A stretch of DNA of 64,000 nucleotides from Chitinibacter tainanensis DSM 15459 (GTDB lineage: Bacteria > Pseudomonadota > Gammaproteobacteria > Burkholderiales > Chitinibacteraceae), in assembly GCF_000429785.1 (NCBI RefSeq), contig NZ_KE386951.1:336009-400008 (forward strand). Reading direction: 5' to 3'. Every line of letters begins with the position of its first letter. Position 1 is the stretch's first letter. Both the position numbers and the translations under genes were made by a program. The notes under the pieces are model-generated. The model saw only the letters and a list, made by a program, of their open reading frames with translations, was not told where the DNA came from and ran no database searches. Below are positions 53,621 to 62,649 of the stretch, one piece after another.

Positions 53621-55954
53621 TCATGCTTGGTTTGGCCTACTATTTTCAACTGACAGACTCGCAGCTTGCAACTCAACACGAAGCGGTTTATCTCCTGCTA
53701 GATCTATATGTACATCCCGTTGTGGGAAAGCTATCGCTATGTTGTGCTTTCTTAGAGTTGCTTCAATCATAAAGCGCAAATCGCTAGCAATCTGCCGGCC
53801 CGTCATTGAACCATTTAGATCAACCCAATAGTACACACCAAATACCAAGGCATCTGCAGCAAAGTCTTCAAGTAGGATTTCTTTCTTTTGATGCTGGTCG
53901 ATATGCCCATGCTGCAGAAGAACGTCTTCAAGTAACCGAGCGACCAATCTCACATCACTACCGTACGCCACACCGACTTGCACACTTTGTCTCACAAGAC
54001 TACTTGAGTAGGTCCAATTCGTGACGTTTTGCTCCAAAAAAGTGCTGTTGGGAACTAGAGTATCAATGCCGTTAATATCGCGCAAAACGGCAGCACGAAC
54101 ACTCATATCAACGATAGTGCCACGTAACCCACCAACTTCTACGGTATCTCCAGGCTTAAATGGGCGCTCTAGGAGCATCATGAGTCCACTAATGAGGTTT
54201 TTAAGAAGTGTCTGAGTACCAAAACCTAGACCAATTGCAATGGCACCACCAAGAAATGCAAACGCAGCCAACGGGATACGCACCAAAAGCAAACTATTAA
54301 TCAATAGAATCAGGAATGAAAATGAAAGTAACCATCGCTTAGTAATCCGAATTGCAACTGGGGACCAGCATGAATGTTGGCGCACTTGCCGCTCAATTAA
54401 ATTACCAAGCCAGATACACACAGAAAAACCGACAGTCACCAATAGAATTGCAACGATAACCTTGCCAATGGTAACACTTCTTCGAATTGAGACATTTTGT
54501 CCATCAACGTTAATATCATCGTTAACATTGAACAACTCAAAATTCCAACTATTTTCAACAAATGACAGTAATGTATCCTGCCATTGCGAATAACGGGCAC
54601 CAAGGCTTTGGGTTACTTCTTTTCCTGCGAATTCATCAGCCCAGCGACTGAATAGCATCCGATTATGTGTAATCTCTGCTTTAGCTTCTGAATAGCGCGC
54701 TTCGCGGGCTTGCCATAGCTGAGCAAGATTTTGGCTATGGGGATCCTTTTCCTGAAATAGCCGAGCTGATTGGCTTTGCGCCACCAATATGGATGATTCA
54801 AGATTTTCTTCCAGACCAGATAGATGCTTAATCCAACCTAGAATTTGCTCGTGAACAACGGCGAGTTGATCACGAGCCGCACTTTGACTTATTTCAAATC
54901 TTTTCTTCCAGAATGTACTTTCAAGTGTATTTGCTAAAATACTATCAGACAGCAAACCAGCACTAATCGCATTGCTTTCTAGGCGCATCTGCAAAAGGTA
55001 TTCATCCTGCATTAGCTTATTAAGCTGATGAGAAAGGAGTCTCCTTCTCTCGTCTGCCTGTACTTTATCACTTAATGGATATAGTCTTAATTCTTGCTCC
55101 AACTCCTGCCGTCTGGCAATTAAATTACCAAGACCCAGCTGTAGCTTGTTTTCCTCTCCATTCAATTGCTGTTGCTTAGTTTTAAGTTCTTTCTGGCGTT
55201 TAGAAATGCTACTCAATATGCGATCTAAGTCCTGCTTTTCGAATCTAGGTGCGGAGGAGACTTTCAAGAGGCTAGCATTCAATGCATCACGCCATTCGCG
55301 CTGTGTTTGCAACTGGGCACGTGTAAATCGTTGTCGAGCATCTTGTGCCGCCAATATTGCGGAATAAGCTTCCTGCTTCAGCTGTGCAATCTGAAGAGCC
55401 TGTAGTGCTTGAGTCTTTTTACTGGAATCGGATACATTTTTATCTAGAGCTTCTGTTTTCTGACGTAACTCGACCTCACTATTGGTAAGATTGCTTCGAT
55501 TCTGCTCAAGCTCTTTTTCTTGCATAGTCAAACTTGCAATTAAATTTTTTATTTCATTATCTGTTAATTGAAGTTGACTCCGCCGGTTATCAAGATCTAC
55601 TATATTATCGACTGGGAATAATGGCTGAGAGATAATTGACTTACGAAGTTCGATTTGCCCAGCAAGTCCGGCAAGTGCAACTTGATTTTGCTGGTATGCA
55701 TAGATTTGCAGCTCAAGCCAGATACGATTGTCGTTCTGATCGCCACTATCTGATGCATTGAGTCGATCGATAGCCTGCTGAGCTAGGGCGATTTTCTGTG
55801 CCAATCGCTGAGGATCATTCTCCGTCATGAGCTTTGTAGGCCCACTTGCGTTTTGACCATCACGCTGAATCTGGGATGGAAACAAAGCATCTAGACCTGC
55901 ATTGCTATAGAACGACAATAACAATAAAAAGATCAGCACAAAGCGAAGCTGCAT
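53621..55954 (-). CDS. MscS-family mechanosensitive channel, large periplasmic type
   Basis: 777 aa. A signal peptide (~1-19) precedes ~440 residues of periplasmic coiled coil (repeated Gln/Leu/Glu-rich helices). Three to four TM helices occupy ~490-610, and the MscS pore helix (FLGGAIAIGLGFGTQTLLKN) is followed by the beta-domain (GDTVEVGGLRGTIVDMSVRA, VPNSTFLEQNVTNWT). The layout is that of MscK/YbiO-like channels, opened by membrane tension during osmotic down-shock. It converges with the CAP lipoprotein gene and faces away from the patatin gene. Confidence 0.9.
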   Translation of the reverse strand: MQLRFVLIFLLLLSFYSNAGLDALFPSQIQRDGQNASGPTKLMTENDPQRLAQKIALAQQAIDRLNASDSGDQNDNRIWLELQIYAYQQNQVALAGLAGQIELRKSIISQPLFPVDNIVDLDNRRSQLQLTDNEIKNLIASLTMQEKELEQNRSNLTNSEVELRQKTEALDKNVSDSSKKTQALQALQIAQLKQEAYSAILAAQDARQRFTRAQLQTQREWRDALNASLLKVSSAPRFEKQDLDRILSSISKRQKELKTKQQQLNGEENKLQLGLGNLIARRQELEQELRLYPLSDKVQADERRRLLSHQLNKLMQDEYLLQMRLESNAISAGLLSDSILANTLESTFWKKRFEISQSAARDQLAVVHEQILGWIKHLSGLEENLESSILVAQSQSARLFQEKDPHSQNLAQLWQAREARYSEAKAEITHNRMLFSRWADEFAGKEVTQSLGARYSQWQDTLLSFVENSWNFELFNVNDDINVDGQNVSIRRSVTIGKVIVAILLVTVGFSVCIWLGNLIERQVRQHSCWSPVAIRITKRWLLSFSFLILLINSLLLVRIPLAAFAFLGGAIAIGLGFGTQTLLKNLISGLMMLLERPFKPGDTVEVGGLRGTIVDMSVRAAVLRDINGIDTLVPNSTFLEQNVTNWTYSSSLVRQSVQVGVAYGSDVRLVARLLEDVLLQHGHIDQHQKKEILLEDFAADALVFGVYYWVDLNGSMTGRQIASDLRFMIEATLRKHNIAIAFPQRDVHIDLAGDKPLRVELQAASLSVENSRPNQA

Positions 55955-56174
55955 AACGTTCTTAGGTTGGTAGATTAGTTAACCCTCATTGTTGTGTAGC
56001 TGAGGCCTAGTTGCAAGCAAGTAGACGCCTAAAAATGATTATTTTATCTGTGCATGCTAGTCACCAAGATCCATCTTGATGTAAACCTAATGAAAAGATG
56101 ATGATCTAAGATGGTTTATTATTTGTGGGGGTCTTCGTACCTCTAATGACACGTTCGAAATTAAAGGAGTCTTT

Positions 56175-57410
56175 GTGAGTCAATTCGTTGTTACAACCAG
56201 TAGCAAATGGGTTACTACTTTACTTAGCTCCATCATCCTCTCGTTCGTGGTTGTTGCCTTTTCCGGCTGTGCAACGCCCCAAAATCGAACCTCTCCTCTT
56301 CCGAAGGCTTTAGAGAAGCAAGCTTTTATCCCTGATATACCAGAGGCACGCTACTGGGGAGATCAAACTCCAGATGGGTTTGAACGCTGGAAAAATCTAA
56401 GTGATAGTGAATTGGAGTCGAGGTTTTCAGCGATAATGAATCGCCCTCACAATTATCTCGTTGTTTCAGGAGGGGGCGCCGATGGTGCTTTTGGGGCTGG
56501 ACTTCTGGTCGGTTTATCTGCAGCAGGCAAACGCCCAGAATTTCAGATTGTTACAGGTGTAAGTACTGGAGCACTGATCGCACCTTTTGCTTTCTTAGGC
56601 TCTGAATATGATCCTCAATTAAAAGAAATATACACAAGTTACTCATCCAAGGATCTGATAGAAGTCCGAAGCATTTTATCAATTATAAGTGGTGATGCGG
56701 CTGCAGATACAGTTCGCTTGAAAACACTCATTAAAAAATACATCAATGATCAAATGATTGAGAAAATTGCGATTGAAGGCCGCAAGGGACGATCATTGTT
56801 AGTTGGCACGACGAACCTAGACGCCACGCGTCCGGTGACATGGGACATTACCAAAATAGCGGCTAGTGGCAGCCCAAATGCAAAGGAGCTTATTCACAAA
56901 GTGATTCTTGCCTCTGCATCCATCCCTGGGGCTTTCCCACCTGTGCTTATTGATGTCAATGTGGGTACTAGAGTGTACCAGGAGGTTCATGTGGATGGCG
57001 GTGTAACTTCACAACTATTTCTGTCTGCACCGGGTTTGAATTGGAAACTAATCGCACAACGACTTAAGGTTGAAGGCACCCCACAGATTTATGTAATAAG
57101 GAATTCAAAGTTGACACCGGAGTGGGACAACGTTGGACTTTCTTTAGTTCCAATTCTAAGCAAGTCGATTTCATCACTAATCCGGACCCAGGGAATAGGC
57201 GATTTAGCCAAAGTTTATATTCTTTCGCAAAGGGATGGCATCGGCTTCAATTTGTCCTGGATCCCAATGGATTTCAATGAGAAGCCAAACGACTTCTTTG
57301 ATAGAGAATACATGAAAAAATTATTCTCACTAGGATATGAAAGAGCATTAAATGGAAATGCATGGCAGCATCAGGTCGCCGTAAATCACTTAGATTTACC
57401 TGAGAAGTAG
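56175..57410 (+). CDS. patatin-like phospholipase lipoprotein
   Basis: 411 aa from GTG at 56175, with AAAGGAG 6 bases upstream. A lipobox (FSGC, Cys ~33) suggests outer-membrane or periplasmic lipid anchoring. The patatin fold is complete: oxyanion loop VVSGGGADGAFGAG, nucleophile Ser in GVSTGAL and catalytic Asp in HVDGGVTS. Patatins hydrolyse acyl chains of phospholipids. No secretion partner is adjacent. It is transcribed away from the MscS gene, with 220 bp between them. Confidence 0.9.
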   Translation: MSQFVVTTSSKWVTTLLSSIILSFVVVAFSGCATPQNRTSPLPKALEKQAFIPDIPEARYWGDQTPDGFERWKNLSDSELESRFSAIMNRPHNYLVVSGGGADGAFGAGLLVGLSAAGKRPEFQIVTGVSTGALIAPFAFLGSEYDPQLKEIYTSYSSKDLIEVRSILSIISGDAAADTVRLKTLIKKYINDQMIEKIAIEGRKGRSLLVGTTNLDATRPVTWDITKIAASGSPNAKELIHKVILASASIPGAFPPVLIDVNVGTRVYQEVHVDGGVTSQLFLSAPGLNWKLIAQRLKVEGTPQIYVIRNSKLTPEWDNVGLSLVPILSKSISSLIRTQGIGDLAKVYILSQRDGIGFNLSWIPMDFNEKPNDFFDREYMKKLFSLGYERALNGNAWQHQVAVNHLDLPEK

Positions 57411-57507
57411 TTTTACAGAAAAATTAGAAATAGACTTGAAAGCTATATCGCCACCCAACGACCTATAGCATGCTTTATTTAAGAATGCTCGTGCTGGCCT
57501 CATGTGA

Positions 57508-58796
<1,289 letters not shown>

Positions 58797-59255
58797 GATT
58801 TGACCTTCGTGGATGCAGGCAAAGTAGGCCAAGATCGCGCCAGAACCTATCCCTGCCAAGGCTCCAAAGTCCCCAATGAATTCCGCCCTAATCAGGAAGT
58901 CCCGAATCCCGCACCGGATGTTGGCGCTCGTGTAGTGGGTACCCCGCTTCTGATTCAAGTGCCACAAGGGGTCACGCCTTCAATCATCTCAGCAACGATC
59001 AAAAACACCCGCACTGGCCAGTTTTTGCCGGTTCGTCGTATCCAAAATGGGTGTACCAATCCAATTCCTGGTGATCTAACGGGCTGCTATCAGGGTGAGT
59101 CGAGCTTTGATGCGGCCCAAGCATTCTTGCTCCCGATGGACCCGCTGGAAGCAAACACCGTGCATGAGGTGGTGATTAACCTGAACACCTTGCCACATAT
59201 CGCGTTCAGTTTTACGCCGGCCACTGCAATTAACCCAGTAGTCATAAAAAAGTGA
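58797..59255 (+). pseudogene. truncated second copy of the CAP lipoprotein gene (3' part)
   Basis: 459 bp that match 53099-53557 almost base for base, with about a dozen differences, mostly silent (for example VGTPLLIQ for VGTPILIQ). The frame starts inside the beta-rich C-terminal domain and ends FTPATAINPVVIKK, where the intact copy has FTPIGALNPVLVKK. The signal peptide, lipobox and CAP domain are gone, cut off by the IS3 end at 58796. It is therefore a dead 3' fragment. Confidence 0.9.
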
Positions 59256-59494
59256 CCACGACTTATCACGACACTTCTCTGTTAAGGGAATCCGCAGACT
59301 AGGGAGCATACGGACCAGATGGCTTGATTTAAAACGCTGGTGCCGGAACACAAGCGTGCCAATGGGCACAACCGACTGTTAGCTTTCATGGATCATTAAC
59401 ACGAAACGATTGAGAAGAAATAGAGAACCTGCATAACATGTTGAATCGGCTATACATTAGCCCTATTCAAAACTTCTTCAAAAGGTGCCCCACC
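59256..59494 (+). other. intergenic stretch between the CAP fragment and VOC gene
   Basis: About 240 bp without a gene on either strand. I see no terminator with a U-tract and no clear promoter. A few short direct and inverted repeats are present (ACCGACTGTTAGCT near 59370), none convincing as a recombination site. Confidence 0.35.
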
Positions 59495-59881
59495 ATGAAA
59501 AGCAATCCTGTTGGCTGGTTTGAAATCTACGTTCAGGACATGCCTCGTGCTAGGGCATTTTACGAAGCGGTCTTTGATGGCACATTAGAAGAGCTAAAAA
59601 ATCCTGATCCAATCGGCTTCCCAGAGATGGAGATGTGGGCATTTCCAATGTCAATGGAAGATTCAGGTGCAGCTGGAGCGCTGGTAAAACTCCCTGGCTG
59701 CCCTTCTGGAGGGAGTACATTGGTCTATTTCTCTTGCGAGGACTGTTCAGTTGAGGCTGCACGGGCGGCGGCAAATGGTGGAGAAGTTTTTAAACCTAAA
59801 CTGTCTATTGGTGAACACGGTTTTATTGCGATGGTGGTCGATACTGAAGGCAATCTGATTGGCCTTCATTCAATGCAATGA
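59495..59881 (+). CDS. VOC-family protein (YP-type extradiol-fold)
   Basis: 128 aa from ATG at 59495, preferred over an earlier frame start because AAAGGTG lies 8 bases upstream and the domain begins immediately (SNPVGWFEIYVQDMPRARAFYEAVF). Two betaalphabetabetabeta modules follow, ending GEHGFIAMVVDTEGNLIGLHSMQ. The IGLHS Glu/His pattern of the YdcJ/27 kDa antigen-like subgroup is similar. Substrate unknown. It stands between IS wreckage on its left and an unannotated region on its right, and may be a passenger gene. Confidence 0.85.
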   Translation: MKSNPVGWFEIYVQDMPRARAFYEAVFDGTLEELKNPDPIGFPEMEMWAFPMSMEDSGAAGALVKLPGCPSGGSTLVYFSCEDCSVEAARAAANGGEVFKPKLSIGEHGFIAMVVDTEGNLIGLHSMQ

Positions 59882-60016
59882 TGGCCTAACGATTCTTCGG
59901 GAGGAGGTCATCCACTCGAAGACCTAGCCTGCTAGGCCCGATTTCCACCCCACGCAGCACGTTGAGTGGATGTACAGCTACTTAGAGTGACTGGCTATGC
60001 ATACACGTACGCTAAC

Positions 60017-60232
60017 TTACCGATCTGAAGCGTTGAGTAGCGTCGCGAATTGAATGGCGTGATGCTCATAGACAAACCAAGCTACAGCATGTTTAACATG
60101 AGGCTCGTCTGGTGCAACGCGATGAACTGGATAGCCTGGGGACTCCTCACCCAGAATTGGGCCTGCAGATGACCACTCTCCATATTGGCCAACGATGTAA
60201 CGGGTGAAAGGTTGTTTTGATGCTGAGCTCAT
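60017..60232 (-). CDS. small hypothetical protein
   Basis: 71 aa, ATG at 60232 (MSSASKQPFTRYIVGQYGEW...). The composition is protein-like, with conserved-looking Gly, Pro and Trp residues (SPGYPVHRVAPDEPH, AWFVYEHHAIQF). No family is recognised, and no good ribosome site is visible. It could be a short conserved betaproteobacterial protein or a domain left from a longer gene. Confidence 0.5.
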   Translation of the reverse strand: MSSASKQPFTRYIVGQYGEWSSAGPILGEESPGYPVHRVAPDEPHVKHAVAWFVYEHHAIQFATLLNASDR

Positions 60233-60387
60233 GCAGAAAGTATCTCGACTGTTTTCGCAATCGTATCAATTTTTGAGCAAGAATTGAAAACTGTTGAGCA
60301 CTAGGGAAGGTGGTGAAGCTGCTGATATTGCAGCCCTGCAAATATGGAGCTTATCCGGACAATACGGCAGTTTCCTGCCAAATAACC

Positions 60388-60410
60388 ATTTACACAAAAT
60401 TAGGACACCC
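60388..60410 (-). repeat. solitary IS256-family terminal repeat
   Basis: Read leftward, GGGTGTCCTAATTTTGTGT matches the terminal repeat at 57508-57531 in all but a few positions, in opposite orientation. A small stem (GGCAG gaaa CTGCC) lies just inside it, as in the leaders of IS256-type transposase genes. No transposase gene follows before 60232. It is a left-end relic. Confidence 0.6.
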
Positions 60411-60534
60411 TCCAGAGGTAGGTCAATTCAGCGTTCGCAAAAAATGCCCAAAGCATTAACTTCTTCGTTTAAGCTACGTTTTGGCAAAAAATATGCTGCT
60501 TAGCCTTTTCCAAGTTTTAACTTCAGTTGACTTT

Positions 60535-60771
60535 ATGAGAACTCTAGGTCTAATTTTCCTCAGCCTAGTTGTTTCATCGCTTTGGGCTAAAGAAGTGAGA
60601 ATTAGCGCCAATGTGGTGTCAACTTGCGCCACGAAATTGCCTCCTGCAAGCGCCCCGCTCGACATCACAACCACGCAGCAAGGCCCAGTTGACTGTAAAC
60701 AAGGCCGACAGTGGGCCGCTATCAGCAAAAGGGAGGAACAACAATGGCAACGCGTATTTATCGACTATTAG
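60535..60771 (+). CDS. short secreted SCPU-like protein, first gene of the pilus operon
   Basis: 78 aa from ATG at 60535 (signal peptide MRTLGLIFLSLVVSSLWA). The mature part starts KEVRISANVVSTCA, the same opening as the two spore-coat-U pilins downstream (ITVLGSC, INANIVGTCAF), but it lacks their ~100-residue beta domain. It overlaps the next start by 28 bp. It may be a truncated pilin relic or a short accessory subunit. Confidence 0.55.
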   Translation: MRTLGLIFLSLVVSSLWAKEVRISANVVSTCATKLPPASAPLDITTTQQGPVDCKQGRQWAAISKREEQQWQRVFIDY

Positions 60772-61196
60772 CCACGTTCTTGCTATGCGCCCTCAGCACA
60801 TTCACGCAAGCGGCGGCGACAAGCCAATTGCAGCTACAAATTACCGTGCTGGGCAGTTGTAGTTTTGTGACTGGCGAAGATTTAGTGATGGACTTTGGCG
60901 AGCTAGGCCATGGCGATCGCACACTGCAAAGCAGCGTGCCTGTCACCTGCACCAGCGGCACCGAATTCTACGTTCGGCTCAGCGATGGTTTATATCCATC
61001 GGGAACACAGCGGCAAATGGCGGCTAGAAATGGCAATGCGCGCCTACCCTACGCCATTACGGTGAGCCCTAGCTCGGGCATCAGCCAAGGCAGCGTGATT
61101 GATTTACAGCTCAAAGCCACCGTATTGGAAGCCGACTACGCCACCCGCCCAATTGGCACCTACACCGACACCGTTGTACTGAGCGTTAACCCGTAA
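60744..61196 (+). CDS. spore coat U domain pilin (Csu-type major subunit candidate)
   Basis: 150 aa from ATG at 60744, chosen because AGGGAGG lies just upstream. A signal peptide ends near TQAAA. The SCPU domain follows: QLQITVLGSCSF with the first Cys, MDFGELG, VPVTCTSGTEFYVRL with the second Cys, and the closing beta-strand DTVVLSVNP, which donor-strand exchange would use. Archaic chaperone-usher pili of the Csu type polymerise from such subunits and mediate adhesion and biofilm formation. A hairpin follows before the second pilin gene. Confidence 0.85.
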   Translation: MATRIYRLLATFLLCALSTFTQAAATSQLQLQITVLGSCSFVTGEDLVMDFGELGHGDRTLQSSVPVTCTSGTEFYVRLSDGLYPSGTQRQMAARNGNARLPYAITVSPSSGISQGSVIDLQLKATVLEADYATRPIGTYTDTVVLSVNP

Positions 61197-61220
61197 GCTT
61201 CGATGTAATATTACACGCCG

Positions 61221-61239
61221 TCGCAGTGGACTACTGCGA
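61221..61239 (+). other. stem-loop between pilin genes
   Basis: A perfect 7-bp stem (TCGCAGT / ACTGCGA) with a 5-nt loop lies between the two pilin genes, without a U-tract. It may be an RNA-processing or stabilising hairpin that adjusts subunit ratios. Confidence 0.35.
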
Positions 61240-61319
61240 TGAAGCGCACTCCCTGCCTCATTAAACTGTGAACTAGGTTTATGCGTTTTAAACCCATTGT
61301 TTTCAAAAGAGGCATCATC

Positions 61320-61778
61320 ATGAATAAAATTGCGACCCATCTACTTGCAGCGCTTGCGGCAGCCACTCTAGCCACGTCGGCGGTAGCGGCGAGCAAAAAC
61401 GTCATTATCAATGCCAATATCGTCGGCACGTGTGCCTTTACCGATGCGTCTGACGTCACCATCAATATGGGCGACTTACGGGCAGGCCAAGGCGATGTTA
61501 GCCAACCCGCGTCAACGCAATTTTGGTGCAGTGCAGGCGTGCCATACACGATTTCGGCCGACTCTGGCCGGAATGCCGAAAACGGCAGTAATCAATTAAT
61601 CAGCGGCGCGAATAAACTGCCGTATGAATTGGCACTAGACAAAGAAAGCGGCACCGGGGCAGGCATCGCCAGCCCAGAAACACTCAATTTAAGCGCCAAA
61701 ATCAAAGGCAGCGATCTAGACGCCGCCGCGGTGGCCAATGGTTATACCGACACCGTCGTACTAACGCTCACGCCTTAA
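61320..61778 (+). CDS. spore coat U domain pilin (second subunit)
   Basis: 152 aa from ATG at 61320 (GAGG 9 bases upstream). Signal peptide to ~25 (AVAA-SKN). The SCPU domain parallels that of the preceding gene: VIINANIVGTCAF, INMGDLRAGQ, TQFWCSAGVPYTISAD, LPYELALDKESG, DTVVLTLTP. The two pilins share the frame of motifs but differ widely in sequence, so they are probably different subunits of one pilus, not a recent duplication. A large inverted repeat separates it from the chaperone gene. Confidence 0.87.
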   Translation: MNKIATHLLAALAAATLATSAVAASKNVIINANIVGTCAFTDASDVTINMGDLRAGQGDVSQPASTQFWCSAGVPYTISADSGRNAENGSNQLISGANKLPYELALDKESGTGAGIASPETLNLSAKIKGSDLDAAAVANGYTDTVVLTLTP

Positions 61779-61794
61779 TCCACGTATTGAGCCA

Positions 61795-61877
61795 CTCGCC
61801 AATGCACATTGAGCTACGCTGTCGCTCGGGTACACCACTCGGTGCCCGCAAGCCCTAAAACGGCCTGCATTGGCGAG
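61795..61877 (+). other. long-range inverted repeat before the chaperone gene
   Basis: A 12-bp perfect inverted repeat (CTCGCCAATGCA at 61795, TGCATTGGCGAG ending at 61877) encloses about 59 bases that contain a second, imperfect hairpin (CGGGTAC / GGTGCCCG). In pilus operons, such structures between pilin and chaperone genes keep pilin mRNA more abundant than the downstream messages. No U-tract is present. Confidence 0.5.
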
Positions 61878-61926
61878 ACAGGCAGCTAAACTATCAGCAC
61901 ACTCTTTATCCGCAAGTGGTCACACT

Positions 61927-62649
61927 ATGCGCTTTGTTTCTGCTTTCTTCATCGGATTATGTTGTTTATCGAGCTGGGCTGGGCAATTTGCCGTTTCCCC
62001 CATTCGCGTTGAGCTGAGCCCACACGATAAATCACAGGCCATTATGGTCAGTAACCAAGGCGACAAGCCGCTGCGCTTTGCGCTAGAGCTCAAACGTTGG
62101 ACGCAAGACGAGCACGGCCAAGAAACGTATACCGACGCGCCTGATGAATTGATTTTTTTTCCGCGCCAATTTGAAATTGCCCCGCAGCAAAAGCAGATTA
62201 TTCGGCTCGGGCGCAAACTAGCCGCCACGGCACAAGAACGCGCTTATCGTTTATATATTAACGAGCAACCGAATACGCCGAGCGAAGAAACGCAAGGTCA
62301 GGTTGCGATGGTCGTGAGTTTTGGCGTGCCGGTTTTTGTGCGCCCCAGCCCGCGGCTGGTGCAGCTCAAGAGTAGTGTCATTGAGGTCGGTCAGCAGCAA
62401 TTGCGGTTTGAGCTACACAATAACGGCAACACCACCCAGCGCCTTACGCGGGTGCGTATCGGTCATGATGGCGACGAGATCAATCAGTTCGATCAATGGT
62501 ATTTGCACCCAGGCGTACGCCGCAACTACCAATTGCCCTTGCCTGCTAGCGCGTGTTCGCATAATCAAGCACAACAGATTGTGATTGAAACCGACCAACA
62601 AACCCTCAGCCAATCGATTTCAATACCTGCCTCCGCATGCAGACCCTAG
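61927..62649 (+). CDS. periplasmic pilus chaperone (Csu-type, PapD superfamily)
   Basis: 240 aa from ATG at 61927; the frame also opens at 61870, but only this start gives a proper signal peptide (MRFVSAFFIGLCCLSSWA). The first Ig-like domain has FAVSPIRVELS, then FFPRQFEIAPQQKQIIRLGR, the F1/G1 region that holds pilin subunits. The second domain ends QTLSQSISIPASACRP with two Cys. It would deliver SCPU pilins to the usher. Its 3' end overlaps the usher start by 13 bp. Confidence 0.88.
   Translation: MRFVSAFFIGLCCLSSWAGQFAVSPIRVELSPHDKSQAIMVSNQGDKPLRFALELKRWTQDEHGQETYTDAPDELIFFPRQFEIAPQQKQIIRLGRKLAATAQERAYRLYINEQPNTPSEETQGQVAMVVSFGVPVFVRPSPRLVQLKSSVIEVGQQQLRFELHNNGNTTQRLTRVRIGHDGDEINQFDQWYLHPGVRRNYQLPLPASACSHNQAQQIVIETDQQTLSQSISIPASACRP

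Noticed and set aside
59880..59985. attC-like integron recombination site after the VOC gene
   Set aside because: GCCTAAC and GTTGAGT fit the loose box patterns, and a CATCCACTC/GAGTGGATG repeat is present. However, the two outer boxes are not complementary and no matching site precedes the gene. A coincidental palindrome is more likely.
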